DNA of 49,025 nucleotides. Origin: Burkholderiales bacterium. GTDB lineage: Bacteria; Pseudomonadota; Gammaproteobacteria; Burkholderiales; Burkholderiaceae_E. The stretch spans positions 1 to 49,025 of the forward strand of contig RPRK01000012.1 of the NCBI GenBank assembly GCA_003818495.1, read 5' to 3'. This document shows positions 1-7,553 of the stretch, piece by piece. The number at the start of each line of letters is the position of its first letter. Position 1 is the stretch's first letter. The notes under the pieces are model-generated. The model was not told where the DNA came from and made no database searches. It worked only from the letters and a program-made list of their open reading frames with translations. Both the position numbers and the translations under genes were made by a program.

Positions 1-1
1 C

Positions 2-208
2 GTCGCCGCCGCCCCCCGCCCGCTGCTCGCGCTGCTCTCCGACGCGATGCTGGACCTGCTCGAGCCGCTGCAACGCACGGCGCCCGGAGCCCCGCCCGTC
101 CGGGTGGTGTTCGGCGCCTATGCCGCGTTCGAGGCCCCGACCTACCAGCGCCGCGGCATCCGGATCGCCGGGCTCGACGAGGCGGGCGCCGACACCGCAG
201 CGGCCTGA
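2..208 (+). CDS. 3' end of an unidentified protein (partial)
   Basis: The frame opening at base 2 is open to a TGA at 206-208 and gives about 68 C-terminal residues. They include a leucine-rich stretch (PLLALLSDAMLDLLEPLQ), then VRVVFGAYAAFEAPTYQRR, and an acidic/Ala-rich end. The start lies outside the window. It converges on the Mla-type lipoprotein gene with only 4 bases between the stops. Codon use is GC3-rich like its neighbours, which supports real coding. I do not recognise the family and assign no function. Confidence 0.45.
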   Translation, partial: VAAAPRPLLALLSDAMLDLLEPLQRTAPGAPPVRVVFGAYAAFEAPTYQRRGIRIAGLDEAGADTAAA

Positions 209-212
209 CCGC

Positions 213-1004
213 TCACGGTCGGCGTATCCCGGGCGCAACGACGGACGCCGGCGCCGCACCCGGCGACCCGATCGGCGCGGCCCCCGCGCCCGCAGACGCG
301 CCCGCCGGTCCGCCGACGGCGGACATGGCGGGACCGGCGGGACCGGCCGGCATCGCGGCGACGCTCGCCTCGGTCCACGTCGCGATCTCGTCGAGGAGTT
401 CGGTGACCGCCACGCTCGCGGCCCGTGCGGCACCCTTGGCGTCGCGCGACCCGACGGTGGCGACGCGTGTGAACGTGCGACGCGCGGCCATCGTCCGGGT
501 GCGCCAATCGAGCAGTTCCGCGATGACCGTCAGGCGCAGCACGCCCGGCGACATCGAATCGTCGTGCACCAGTTCCTCCAGCCGCAGGCTCAGCACCTGC
601 TCGCCGCGCACGCCCGCCACCGTCTGCGCGACCGCCCGGAAGCCGCCGCCCTGCGCCAGCCGCGCTTCGGCGAGCGACACGATCCGGCGCGCCGGCCGCT
701 CGCTCCAGTTCGAGTACTGGTAGTACGCGCGGCCGATGCCGTCGCGGGTGAAGACGATCCGATCGCTGTCGAACAGCGCCTGCGCCGCACCGGTGGTCAG
801 CAGCAGCGTGCGGTCGACGCGGGGCGGGGCCGTCGGTGCCGGCGCCGACGCTGCGGGTCGCAGGTCCTCGATGACGTAGAAGTCGAAGCGCGGCGCATCG
901 CTGGTCAGCGTGCCGCAGGCGCCGAGCGCGGCGAGCGCGAACGCCGCCGCAGCTGCGACGCCGGCGCGGCGTGCCCGGCCGGACGGTGCGGTGTTCGGGG
1001 TCAT
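213..1004 (-). CDS. ABC-type transport auxiliary lipoprotein (PqiC/YmbA-like)
   Basis: 263 aa. The N-terminus has basic residues, an Ala-rich hydrophobic stretch and a lipobox (LGAC, Cys about residue 30), so an outer- or inner-membrane-anchored periplasmic lipoprotein is predicted. The body (FDFYVIEDLRP ... YYQYSNWSERPARRI ... LRLTVIAELLDWRTR) matches the family of small lipoproteins that accompany MCE/Mla-type lipid transporters. The last ~45 residues are Ala/Gly/Pro-rich and probably disordered. Its ATG overlaps the mlaD-like stop by 4 bases (ATGA), so it is the last, translationally coupled gene of the operon. By family it is expected to contact the MCE protein and help bridge lipid transport across the periplasm; the cargo cannot be told from sequence. 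Confidence 0.85.
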   Translation of the reverse strand: MTPNTAPSGRARRAGVAAAAAFALAALGACGTLTSDAPRFDFYVIEDLRPAASAPAPTAPPRVDRTLLLTTGAAQALFDSDRIVFTRDGIGRAYYQYSNWSERPARRIVSLAEARLAQGGGFRAVAQTVAGVRGEQVLSLRLEELVHDDSMSPGVLRLTVIAELLDWRTRTMAARRTFTRVATVGSRDAKGAARAASVAVTELLDEIATWTEASVAAMPAGPAGPAMSAVGGPAGASAGAGAAPIGSPGAAPASVVAPGIRRP

Positions 1005-2005
1005 CGCCGATCCTCCTCGCCCGGACCCATCTGGCGGGAGCTCGGGCCGAGCAGCAGCGCCTTCGGATCCTGCAGCCGGTCCAGGGTGCGCGTGATCAGC
1101 TCGACGCTCGAGCGCAGCTCCTCGGAGGTCGCGCGAAGCTCGTGCACGCCGATGTCGAGCGCATCGTCGGTCCGCCGCGCGAGCCCGCCCGCATCGCGCT
1201 CGAGCCGCTGCACGGCGCCGAGCAGCTCGCGCTCGAGCGACTGGCTGCTGCGGGTGAACTCGCGCAGCGTGGTCTGCGCCTCGCGCAGGGCGTCGCCCGC
1301 GTTGCGGCCGACCGGCTCCACGGTGGTCGCCACCCGGTCGACGGCCTGCGCGATCTCGCGGCCCGAGCGCGCGAACGCATCCGCGGTGCGGCGGATGCTC
1401 GTGGCGGTGTCGTCGAGCGAATCGAGCCGCTTGCTCAGTCCGGTGGCCAGATCCCGCACGGCGGTCAGCGCCTCCGCCACCGCCTGCTGGTTCTGCGGTC
1501 CGAGCACGCGGTTGAGGTTGTCCAGCGCCGAGTCCGCCTGCACCGCGAGGCGGCTGACCGAATCGGCGATCTGGTCGAGGTTCGAGGTGCCCTCGGGGAT
1601 CACGGGATAGCGCTCGCCCGTGGCGACGGCCACCAGCTCAGGGCCCGGCGTACCGGGCGTCTCGAGATTGATCCGCGCGATGCCGGTGAGGAAGTTGCGG
1701 GCGACGACCGCGGTGGTGTTCTCGCTGACGGGGGTCTCCCGGGCGACGCGGATCTTGACCGCCACGCGGTTGATGTTGGCCCGCGCGATGGTGTAGTCCT
1801 CGACCCGCCCGACCTTGACCCCGCGCATGTTGACGTCGCCGCCGATCTGCAGGCCCTCGAGCGACTGGCGCTCGAAGTAGACGGTGTAGAACCGGTAGTC
1901 GGCCGCACGGCCCGAGCTGGTGAGCCAGACGAACACCGCGATCGCGGCGACGATCAGCGCCAGCAGCACGGCGCCGATCGTGGTGTATCGGGCTTCAGGC
2001 TCCAT
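1001..2005 (-). CDS. MCE-family (MlaD-like) lipid transport protein
   Basis: 334 aa from the ATG at 2003-2005. One N-terminal membrane helix (about residues 8-28, AVLLALIVAAIAVFVWL) is followed by a single MCE domain (about 38-115, with LEGLQIGGDVNMRGVKVGRV). A long Ala/Leu/Arg/Asp-rich helical region (about 150-310) looks like a coiled coil. This is the architecture of MlaD-like subunits, which form hexameric rings on the periplasmic face of an ABC transporter and bind lipid in a central channel. At 334 aa it is much longer than E. coli MlaD (183 aa); the extra length is the helical tail, suggesting a needle- or barrel-like extension. It overlaps the ATPase gene upstream by 11 bases and the lipoprotein gene downstream by 4. 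Confidence 0.9.
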   Translation of the reverse strand: MEPEARYTTIGAVLLALIVAAIAVFVWLTSSGRAADYRFYTVYFERQSLEGLQIGGDVNMRGVKVGRVEDYTIARANINRVAVKIRVARETPVSENTTAVVARNFLTGIARINLETPGTPGPELVAVATGERYPVIPEGTSNLDQIADSVSRLAVQADSALDNLNRVLGPQNQQAVAEALTAVRDLATGLSKRLDSLDDTATSIRRTADAFARSGREIAQAVDRVATTVEPVGRNAGDALREAQTTLREFTRSSQSLERELLGAVQRLERDAGGLARRTDDALDIGVHELRATSEELRSSVELITRTLDRLQDPKALLLGPSSRQMGPGEEDRR

Positions 2006-2840
2006 CGCGCTTCTCGGGTGCTGCCGGGTCGGAGGGGGAGGGCGCGGCCTTGACGGCGCGCGACGAGAAGTACGATTGTATCCACGGGTCGTCGACGCGC
2101 ACGACCTCGTCGAGCGGGCCGTCGGCGATGACGCGGCCGCGGCCGAGCACCACCACGCGCCTCGCGATGCCGAACAGGGTGTCGAGGTCGTGCGTGACCA
2201 CCAGCACCGTGATGCCGAGGTCACGGTTCAGGAATGCGAGCAGCGCGTCGAAGGCGCGTGCGGTGATCGGGTCGAGCCCCGAGGTCGGCTCGTCGAGGAA
2301 CAGCACCTCGGGTTCGAGAGCGAGCGCGCGCGCGATCGCCGCGCGCTTGCGCATGCCGCCCGACAGCTGGCTGGGCAGCTTGGCGCCCGCCTCCGGCGGC
2401 AGTCCGGCGAGCGCCAGCCTCAGTCTCACCAGTCGCTCGACGATCGCTTCCGGCAGGTCGAGGTGCTCGCGCAGCGGCGTCGCGACGTTGGTCGCGACGT
2501 CCAGCGAGGAGAACAGCGCACCTTCCTGGAACATCATGCCGAAGCGTCGCCGCATCGCCGCGAGCTCGGCCTGCGGCGCGCGCCAGACGTCGGTGCCGAG
2601 CAGGCGGACCTCGCCCGTGTCGGGCCGGTGCAGCCCGATGATCTCGCGAAGCAGGACCGACTTGCCGCTGCCGCTGCCCCCGATCAGCGCGACGAGATCG
2701 CCCCGCCGCACGTCGAGATCCAGCCCGTCGTGAACCACCTGGCTGCCGAACCGCGTTCCGACCCCGCGCAGCGAGATCACCGTCTCGGCGGCGGGCCCCT
2801 CGGGCGCGGGCCGGGTGACCGTGTCCGCCCCGGCGCTCAC
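1995..2840 (-). CDS. Mla-type ABC transporter ATP-binding protein (MlaF-like)
   Basis: 281 aa from a GTG (2838-2840) whose last two bases begin the permease stop (GTGA overlap). All ABC ATPase motifs are visible: Walker A GGSGSGKS (about 54-61), Q-loop in MMFQEGALF, signature QLSGGMRKRAAIARAL, Walker B VLFLDEPTSGLDP, and switch His in VVTHDLDTL. GALFSSLDVATNVATPLRE is characteristic of the MlaF/Ttg2A subfamily. It powers lipid movement by the STAS-MlaE permease and MCE protein encoded next to it. An in-frame open region extends far upstream but overlaps the permease in a shadow frame, so the short GTG start is preferred. Confidence 0.92.
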   Translation of the reverse strand: MSAGADTVTRPAPEGPAAETVISLRGVGTRFGSQVVHDGLDLDVRRGDLVALIGGSGSGKSVLLREIIGLHRPDTGEVRLLGTDVWRAPQAELAAMRRRFGMMFQEGALFSSLDVATNVATPLREHLDLPEAIVERLVRLRLALAGLPPEAGAKLPSQLSGGMRKRAAIARALALEPEVLFLDEPTSGLDPITARAFDALLAFLNRDLGITVLVVTHDLDTLFGIARRVVVLGRGRVIADGPLDEVVRVDDPWIQSYFSSRAVKAAPSPSDPAAPEKRDGA

Positions 2841-3982
2841 CAGCCCATCCTCTGCAGCAGCACCGCGAACACCGCGTCGAGCACGATCACCGCGACGATG
2901 CCCTGCACGACGGTGGAGGTGGTGTTGATGCCGATCGAGCGGGTGTCGCGGTCGACGTCCATCCCCATCCGGCAGCCGATCACCGCGATCGCGAGCGCGA
3001 AGAACGGGGCCTTGCCGAGACCGATCAGGTAGTGCGACGGATCGAGCGCCACGTGCAGGCGCTCGAGGAACGTGTGGGGCGTGACGTCGAGCATCACGCT
3101 GGCGATGCCCATCGCGCCGACCAGGCCGGCGACGTCGCCGACGAACACGAGCAGCGGCAGCGCCACCATCAGCGCCAGGACCCGGGGCAGGACCAGGACC
3201 CGCTCGGCCGACAGGCCCAGCGTGCGGATCGCGTCGATCTCCTCGGTCAGCTTCATCGTGCCGAGCTGGGCGGTGAACGCCGCACCCGAGCGGCCGGCGA
3301 CGATCGTCGCGACGATCAGCGGCGAGAATTCGCGGGTCATGCCGAGCGCCACGCCATCGACGACGAAGATGTTCGCGCCGTACTGCTCGGCCTGCAGGCC
3401 GAGGAGGTAGGCGAACACGACGCCGATCAGGCAGGCGACCAGCGCCACCACCGGCAGGGCGGTCACGCCCGCCTGCGACAGCTGGGCCGCGAGCTCGTGG
3501 CGGCGCAGCGTCGACGGATGGCGGACGGTGCCCGCCAGCTCCACCACCACGCGCCCGAAGAATCCGACATGCCCGACGAGCATCCGGCCCAGCCCGTCGG
3601 CCGCCGCCCCCAGCCGCGCGAGTCCGGTGAGCGGCGCCGTGCGCAGCGGGGCGTCGGCCTCCGGCAGGCGGGCCCGGACCACCTCGACGATGCGGGCGTG
3701 ACGGGGATCGAAGCCGGTGAGCGCGATCCCGGCCGCGTCGGCGCCGCAGGCCTGGAGCCGCGCCAGCACGATCAGCGCGCCGGCCGTGTCGATCGATTCC
3801 AGCGGCGTGCCGTCGATCGTCCCCACCCGGCCCAGCTCGGCGCCGAGCGAGGCGAGGCAGGCGTCGAGCGTCCCCGCGTCGTGAAGGCGCCACGCGCCCG
3901 ACAGGACCAGCGCGTCGGCCCCGTCGCGACGCTCGATGCGGCAGGCATCCCCGGGCGTGACCATGAGCGCCGAGGCTATCAC
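2837..3982 (-). CDS. MlaE-type permease with N-terminal STAS domain
   Basis: 381 aa (M1 at 3982, or M7 at 3964). About residues 10-110 resemble a STAS domain of the MlaB type (LVLSGAWRLHDAGTLDAC ... DGTPLESIDTAGALIVLARL). From about 130 the MlaE permease domain follows, with conserved GLQAEQYGANIFVVDGVALGMTRE and PLIVATIVAGRSGAAFTAQLGTMKLTEEIDA and about five membrane helices. MlaB, a separate gene in E. coli, is thus fused to the permease; such fusions are known in this family. It is the first gene of a four-gene overlapping operon (permease, ATPase, MCE, lipoprotein). No periplasmic MlaC carrier is encoded in the visible operon. Confidence 0.9.
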   Translation of the reverse strand: MIASALMVTPGDACRIERRDGADALVLSGAWRLHDAGTLDACLASLGAELGRVGTIDGTPLESIDTAGALIVLARLQACGADAAGIALTGFDPRHARIVEVVRARLPEADAPLRTAPLTGLARLGAAADGLGRMLVGHVGFFGRVVVELAGTVRHPSTLRRHELAAQLSQAGVTALPVVALVACLIGVVFAYLLGLQAEQYGANIFVVDGVALGMTREFSPLIVATIVAGRSGAAFTAQLGTMKLTEEIDAIRTLGLSAERVLVLPRVLALMVALPLLVFVGDVAGLVGAMGIASVMLDVTPHTFLERLHVALDPSHYLIGLGKAPFFALAIAVIGCRMGMDVDRDTRSIGINTTSTVVQGIVAVIVLDAVFAVLLQRMGW

Positions 3983-4107
3983 AGCGTCCGGTGCGTCCGC
4001 CTGCAGCTTCGGGGCCCGGCGAGTCCGCGCGCCCGGTGTGGGGAGGTCGACACCGGGCGCGCGGCGGGTGAAGATGAGGCGCGCGTTCGCACCGACGAGG
4101 AGGCTGC

Positions 4108-4665
4108 ATGAAACTTCGAAGCAGACACGTCCAGCTCCGCCAGGGGGCCGCCGCCGTCGGCGACCTCCCGTTCGAATCGGGCTCGGCCCGCATCGGCCGC
4201 CGGCGGCTGATGACCGCCGCGGCGATCGCCGGGCTCGGCGTCGCGCCGGCCCGCGCGCATCACGGCTGGAGCGGCTTCGATGCCGACCGGCCGCTCTATG
4301 TCGAAGGCCGCGTGTCCCGGGTGCGCTGGCAGAACCCGCATGCCGAGCTCGAGCTCGAGCTGCCCGCCGGGCTGAAGCTGCCGGCGGACCTGTCGAAGCG
4401 TCCGGTTCCGACGCAAGGCGCCCAGGTCGATGGGCGCAAGCTGCTCTCGAGCGCCCAGGTGCCGCGCCGTGCGGACCGGCGCTGGACGATCGAGCTGGCG
4501 CCGCTCACGCGGATGGACGCCTGGAAGGTGCCCGAGCTCAAGGTCGGCGACACGGTCTCGGTCGTCGGCTTCGCCTATCGCGACGAGGTGGGCGAACCGG
4601 TGATCCGCGCGGAGTACCTGTTCGTCGCGGACAAGGCGTACGGGCTGCGCTCGTCGCCGACCTGA
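4108..4665 (+). CDS. DUF6152 family exported protein
   Basis: 185 aa. An N-terminal region with GRRRLMTAAAIAGLGVAPARA (about residues 30-50) resembles a twin-arginine-type signal cleaved before HHGWSGFDAD. The mature part (LYVEGRVSRVRWQNPHAELELEL ... VGDTVSVVGFAYRDEVGEPVIRAEYL) is typical of DUF6152, a small periplasmic OB-like domain of unknown function. The first ~29 residues precede the Arg-Arg, so a later start is possible, though no better-placed ATG is visible. It converges on the redoxin gene with 7 bases between stops. No biochemical role is established for the family. Confidence 0.8.
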   Translation: MKLRSRHVQLRQGAAAVGDLPFESGSARIGRRRLMTAAAIAGLGVAPARAHHGWSGFDADRPLYVEGRVSRVRWQNPHAELELELPAGLKLPADLSKRPVPTQGAQVDGRKLLSSAQVPRRADRRWTIELAPLTRMDAWKVPELKVGDTVSVVGFAYRDEVGEPVIRAEYLFVADKAYGLRSSPT

Positions 4666-4672
4666 AGCGCCC

Positions 4673-5284
4673 TCAGCGGTACTTCACCGAGCAGCCGTAG
4701 GGCGGTGCGGTGGCGGTGGCCACCGGCCGGCCCGCCTGCATGTCCTCGAGCGCCGCGGCCACGTGGTTGCGCGCGAGCTTGACGTCTTCGGGGTTCGCGC
4801 TGCGGCGGTCGTCGATGCCACCGGCGAAGCGCACGACGCCCTTCGCGTCGATCACCCACATCTGCGGCGTCGTGCGGGCGCCGTACGCGCGGCCGGCCGT
4901 GCCTTCGGGGTCCATCAGGATCGCGGTCGGCACGGCCTTCCAGTCCTTCATGGCCCGGTCGAGCTCGGCCGGGGCGAGGTAGTCGACGTGCTCGGGGTTG
5001 GTGGAGTTGACCGCGAGCCAGACCACGTCGGTGCGCGCCGCCTTCGACTGGAGACCGGGCAGGTTGCCGGTCACGTAGTGCTTGCGCACGAACGGGCAGC
5101 CGGGGTTCGTCCACTCCAGCACGACGGTGCGGCCCTTGAAGTCGGACAGCGACACGGTGCGCCCGGCGGTGTCGCGCAGGCTCAGCGCCGGGGCGGGCGC
5201 GCCGGGCACGGCGTCGGCGAGCGCGGCGCCTGCCGCGGCGAGGAGCAGGGCGCCGAGCGCGGCACGGACGGCGAGGACGGTCAT
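4673..5284 (-). CDS. Exported redoxin (AhpC/TSA-like thioredoxin-fold) protein
   Basis: 203 aa with a cleavable Sec-type signal peptide (about residues 1-23, ending ALA-DA). The mature protein has a thioredoxin fold: TVSLSDFKGRTVVLEWTNPGCPFVRKHY places one active-site Cys in a GCPFV context rather than CxxC, and RTTPQMWVIDAKG supplies the cis-Pro loop. A second Cys near the end (YGCSVKYR) could resolve the first. This resembles a family of periplasmic peroxiredoxin-like proteins; the substrate is unknown. It lies 24 bases downstream of the glutathione peroxidase gene on the same strand, so the two form a likely peroxide-defence pair. Confidence 0.85.
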   Translation of the reverse strand: MTVLAVRAALGALLLAAAGAALADAVPGAPAPALSLRDTAGRTVSLSDFKGRTVVLEWTNPGCPFVRKHYVTGNLPGLQSKAARTDVVWLAVNSTNPEHVDYLAPAELDRAMKDWKAVPTAILMDPEGTAGRAYGARTTPQMWVIDAKGVVRFAGGIDDRRSANPEDVKLARNHVAAALEDMQAGRPVATATAPPYGCSVKYR

Positions 5285-5308
5285 GGTCGGGCTCCTTCGA
5301 TGCCGGGC

Positions 5309-5803
5309 TCAGCCGAGCAGCTTCTCGATGTCGGCGGCGAGCGCCTCGGGTTCGGTGGTCGGTGCGTAGCGGTCGACGACCTTGCCGTCGCGGCCGACCA
5401 GGAACTTCGAGAAGTTCCACTTGATCGCCTCGATGCCGAGGGCGCCCGGCTTCTCGGCCTTGAGCCACTTGAAGAGCGGGTGGGCGGCGTCGCCGTTGAC
5501 GTCGACCTTGCCGAACATCGGGAAGGTCACGCCGAAGTTCATCTCGCAGAACTGCGCGATCTCGTCGTTGGTGCCCGGCTCCTGCTGGCCGAACTGGTTG
5601 CTCGGGAAGCCGAGCACGACGAAGCCGCGATCCTTGAATCGGTCGTGCAGTGCCTGCAGACCGCGGTACTGCGGCGTGAGTCCGCACTGGCTCGCGGTGT
5701 TGACGATCAGCGCGACCTTGCCGCGGAACGCCGACAGCGGCGCGGGCTTGCCGGTCAGCGTCTGCGCGTCGAAATCCCAGGCGGCGGCGGCGGGGGTGCT
5801 CAT
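5309..5803 (-). CDS. Glutathione peroxidase (Cys type)
   Basis: 164 aa from the ATG at 5801-5803. It reduces hydroperoxides using glutathione or thioredoxin in the cytoplasm. Family motifs are in order: KVALIVNTASQCGLTPQY (catalytic Cys where animal enzymes have selenocysteine), VLGFPSNQFGQQEPG (Gln), and IKWNFSKFLVGRDG (Trp and Asn of the catalytic tetrad). The open frame extends ~60 codons upstream, but that stretch is Arg/Pro-rich with no family resemblance. The redoxin gene follows 24 bases downstream. Divergent from the M81 peptidase gene. Confidence 0.93.
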   Translation of the reverse strand: MSTPAAAAWDFDAQTLTGKPAPLSAFRGKVALIVNTASQCGLTPQYRGLQALHDRFKDRGFVVLGFPSNQFGQQEPGTNDEIAQFCEMNFGVTFPMFGKVDVNGDAAHPLFKWLKAEKPGALGIEAIKWNFSKFLVGRDGKVVDRYAPTTEPEALAADIEKLLG

Positions 5804-5931
5804 CGGGGCGGCTCCTTCTGCGGCAGACCAGTATGCCGCAAGGCCGCGCGGGTCCGCGATGCCCGGGCGCCGTCCGGGGAGATCGGTCGGCGGCTCGGAA
5901 CGCGCGCTCCGTGCCGCAGCGGGGTGCGTGC

Positions 5932-5937
5932 TACCGT
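5932..5937 (+). promoter_or_regulatory. Candidate -10 element for the M81/Fe-ADH operon
   Basis: TACCGT preceded by TGC (5929-5931) looks like an extended -10 of a high-GC sigma-70 promoter. No good -35 is visible. It lies about 90 bases before the ATG at 6025, and a strong hairpin follows at 5947-5973. Confidence 0.25.
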
Positions 5938-5946
5938 TGCCGCCCC

Positions 5947-5973
5947 GGGTGGGCCCGGTCCGCCGGGCCACCC
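5947..5973 (+). promoter_or_regulatory. Strong hairpin in the leader of the M81 peptidase gene
   Basis: An 11-bp GC stem (GGGTGG and CCCGG against CCGGG and CCACCC) has one bulged G (5953) and a TCCG tetraloop (5959-5962). It lies in the divergent region, 51 bases before the ATG at 6025, downstream of the candidate -10. There is no T-run, so it is more likely a leader structure than a terminator. Confidence 0.4.
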
Positions 5974-6024
5974 ACCGCACGAGCCCGCGCGCAGCCCCTG
6001 CGCCGTCGACGAGGAGTCCCCCGA

Positions 6025-7530
6025 ATGCGCCTGCTGGCCGCGATGTTCAAGCACGAGACCAACACCTTCTCGCCGGTCCCCACGCCGGTCGAGCGCTTCT
6101 TCGGCTACCGCCCCGGCATGCTGGTCGGGCAGGCCGCGATCGACGCGCACCGCGGCACCGGCAGCGGCGTCGGCGGATTCCTCGACGTGGCCGACGAGGC
6201 CGGCGCGACGGTCGAGATCGCGGTCGCGGCCGAGGCCAGTCCGAGCGGCGTGATCGAGGACGCGACCTTCGAGGCGATCGCCGCACCGATCCTCGCGGCG
6301 GTGCGGGCGGGCGGCTGGGACGGCATCCTGCTCGACCTGCACGGCGCGATGGTCGTGCGCAGCCACGAGGACGGCGAGGGCGAGCTGCTGCGGCGCATCC
6401 GCGCGATCGACCCGAAGACGCCGATCGGCGTCGTGCTCGACATGCACGCCAACCTCTACGACGACATCGTGCGCTGCGCGACGGTGGTCACCGGCTACCA
6501 CACCTATCCGCACGTCGACGTGCGCGAGGCGGGCGCGCTCGCCGCGCGCGTGATCGTGCGCACCCTCCGCGGCGAGGTGAAGCCGGTGATGCGCTGGGCC
6601 AACCGGCCGATGCTGCCGCACGTGATGCGACAGGGCACGCACGCCGAACCCAACCGCTCGCTGCAGGCGGCCTGCATCGGGCACGAGCAGGCGGCGCGCG
6701 CGCTCGCCTGCTCGGTGTTCGTCGGGTTCCCCCATGCCGACATCCGCGAGGCCGGTCTGTCTGCGGTGGTCTGCACCGACGGCGACGCGGCCGGCGCCGA
6801 GTCGATCCGCGATGCGCTGCTCGATCAGGCCTGGGCCGCGCGCGAGGCCTTCGTCTACCGCGCCGAGCCGCTCGCCGAGTCGGTGGCGCGCGCCAAGGCG
6901 CTCGGCGACGCGCCGCTGGCCGCCGGCGCGCAGGGTGGCCCGGTCGTGATGCTCGACCACTGCGACAACGTCGCCTCCGGCGGCACGATGGACACCACCG
7001 CGGTGCTCGCCGAGGTGCTGCGCCAGGACCTGCGCGACGTGGTGTTCTACGCGATCCACGATCCGGAGTCGGTGCGCGCGGCGATCGCCGCGGGCGTCGG
7101 CGCCGAGGTCACGCTCGACGTCGGCGGGAAGTCGGCGATGCCCTCGATCGGCGCGCCGGCCACGCCGCTGCGCGTGACCGGCACCGTCAAGCGGATCACC
7201 GACGGCGTCTACACGCTGCGCGGTCCGATGGGCGCCGGCTCGAAGACCAACAACGGCCCGACGGTGGTGCTGCGGGTCGGCGGTGTCGACCTCGTCCTGA
7301 TCTCGCTCTACCAAGAGCCGTTCGACCTCGAGTGCTTCATCACCGCGGGGATCGACCCGACGCGCAGGCGCTTCGTCGTCATCAAGAGCCGCGTGCACTG
7401 GCGCGCCGGCCTGGGCGGGCTCGCGCGCGAGGTCGTCGAGTGCTCGGGCGTCGGCGTCACCACCTCCGACTACTCGCTGCTGAAGTTCGAGCGCGTGCGC
7501 CGGCCGGTGTTCCCGCTCGACGCGATCTGA
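6025..7530 (+). CDS. M81 family metallopeptidase (MlrC-like)
   Basis: 501 aa. The ATG at 6025 is preceded by GAGGAG. The family includes MlrC, the zinc hydrolase that finishes degradation of linearised microcystin, but most members act on unknown small peptides or amides. Visible family signatures: N-terminal LLAAMFKHETNTFSP, GGWDGILLDLHGAMVV, TPIGVVLDMHANLYDDIV (metal-ligand Asp/His region), TGYHTYPHVDVREAG, VVMLDHCDNVASGGTMDTT, and the C-terminal MlrC domain from about residue 300. Full length, no signal peptide, so cytoplasmic. The Fe-ADH gene starts 24 bases after its stop with its own AGGAG site, so the two are probably co-transcribed. Substrate cannot be told from sequence. Confidence 0.88.
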   Translation: MRLLAAMFKHETNTFSPVPTPVERFFGYRPGMLVGQAAIDAHRGTGSGVGGFLDVADEAGATVEIAVAAEASPSGVIEDATFEAIAAPILAAVRAGGWDGILLDLHGAMVVRSHEDGEGELLRRIRAIDPKTPIGVVLDMHANLYDDIVRCATVVTGYHTYPHVDVREAGALAARVIVRTLRGEVKPVMRWANRPMLPHVMRQGTHAEPNRSLQAACIGHEQAARALACSVFVGFPHADIREAGLSAVVCTDGDAAGAESIRDALLDQAWAAREAFVYRAEPLAESVARAKALGDAPLAAGAQGGPVVMLDHCDNVASGGTMDTTAVLAEVLRQDLRDVVFYAIHDPESVRAAIAAGVGAEVTLDVGGKSAMPSIGAPATPLRVTGTVKRITDGVYTLRGPMGAGSKTNNGPTVVLRVGGVDLVLISLYQEPFDLECFITAGIDPTRRRFVVIKSRVHWRAGLGGLAREVVECSGVGVTTSDYSLLKFERVRRPVFPLDAI

Positions 7531-7553
7531 CCGCGCCCCCACAGGAGACCGCC

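Noticed and set aside
5680-5700. Possible selenocysteine in the glutathione peroxidase
   Set aside because: The active-site codon is for Cys (TASQCGL), with no in-frame TGA or SECIS-like element.
5382-7553. A 1,112-codon + strand frame whose C-terminus is the Fe-ADH
   Set aside because: Only the part from the ATG at 7554 has enzyme motifs and a ribosome site. The upstream part is the antisense and out-of-frame shadow of the peroxidase and M81 genes.
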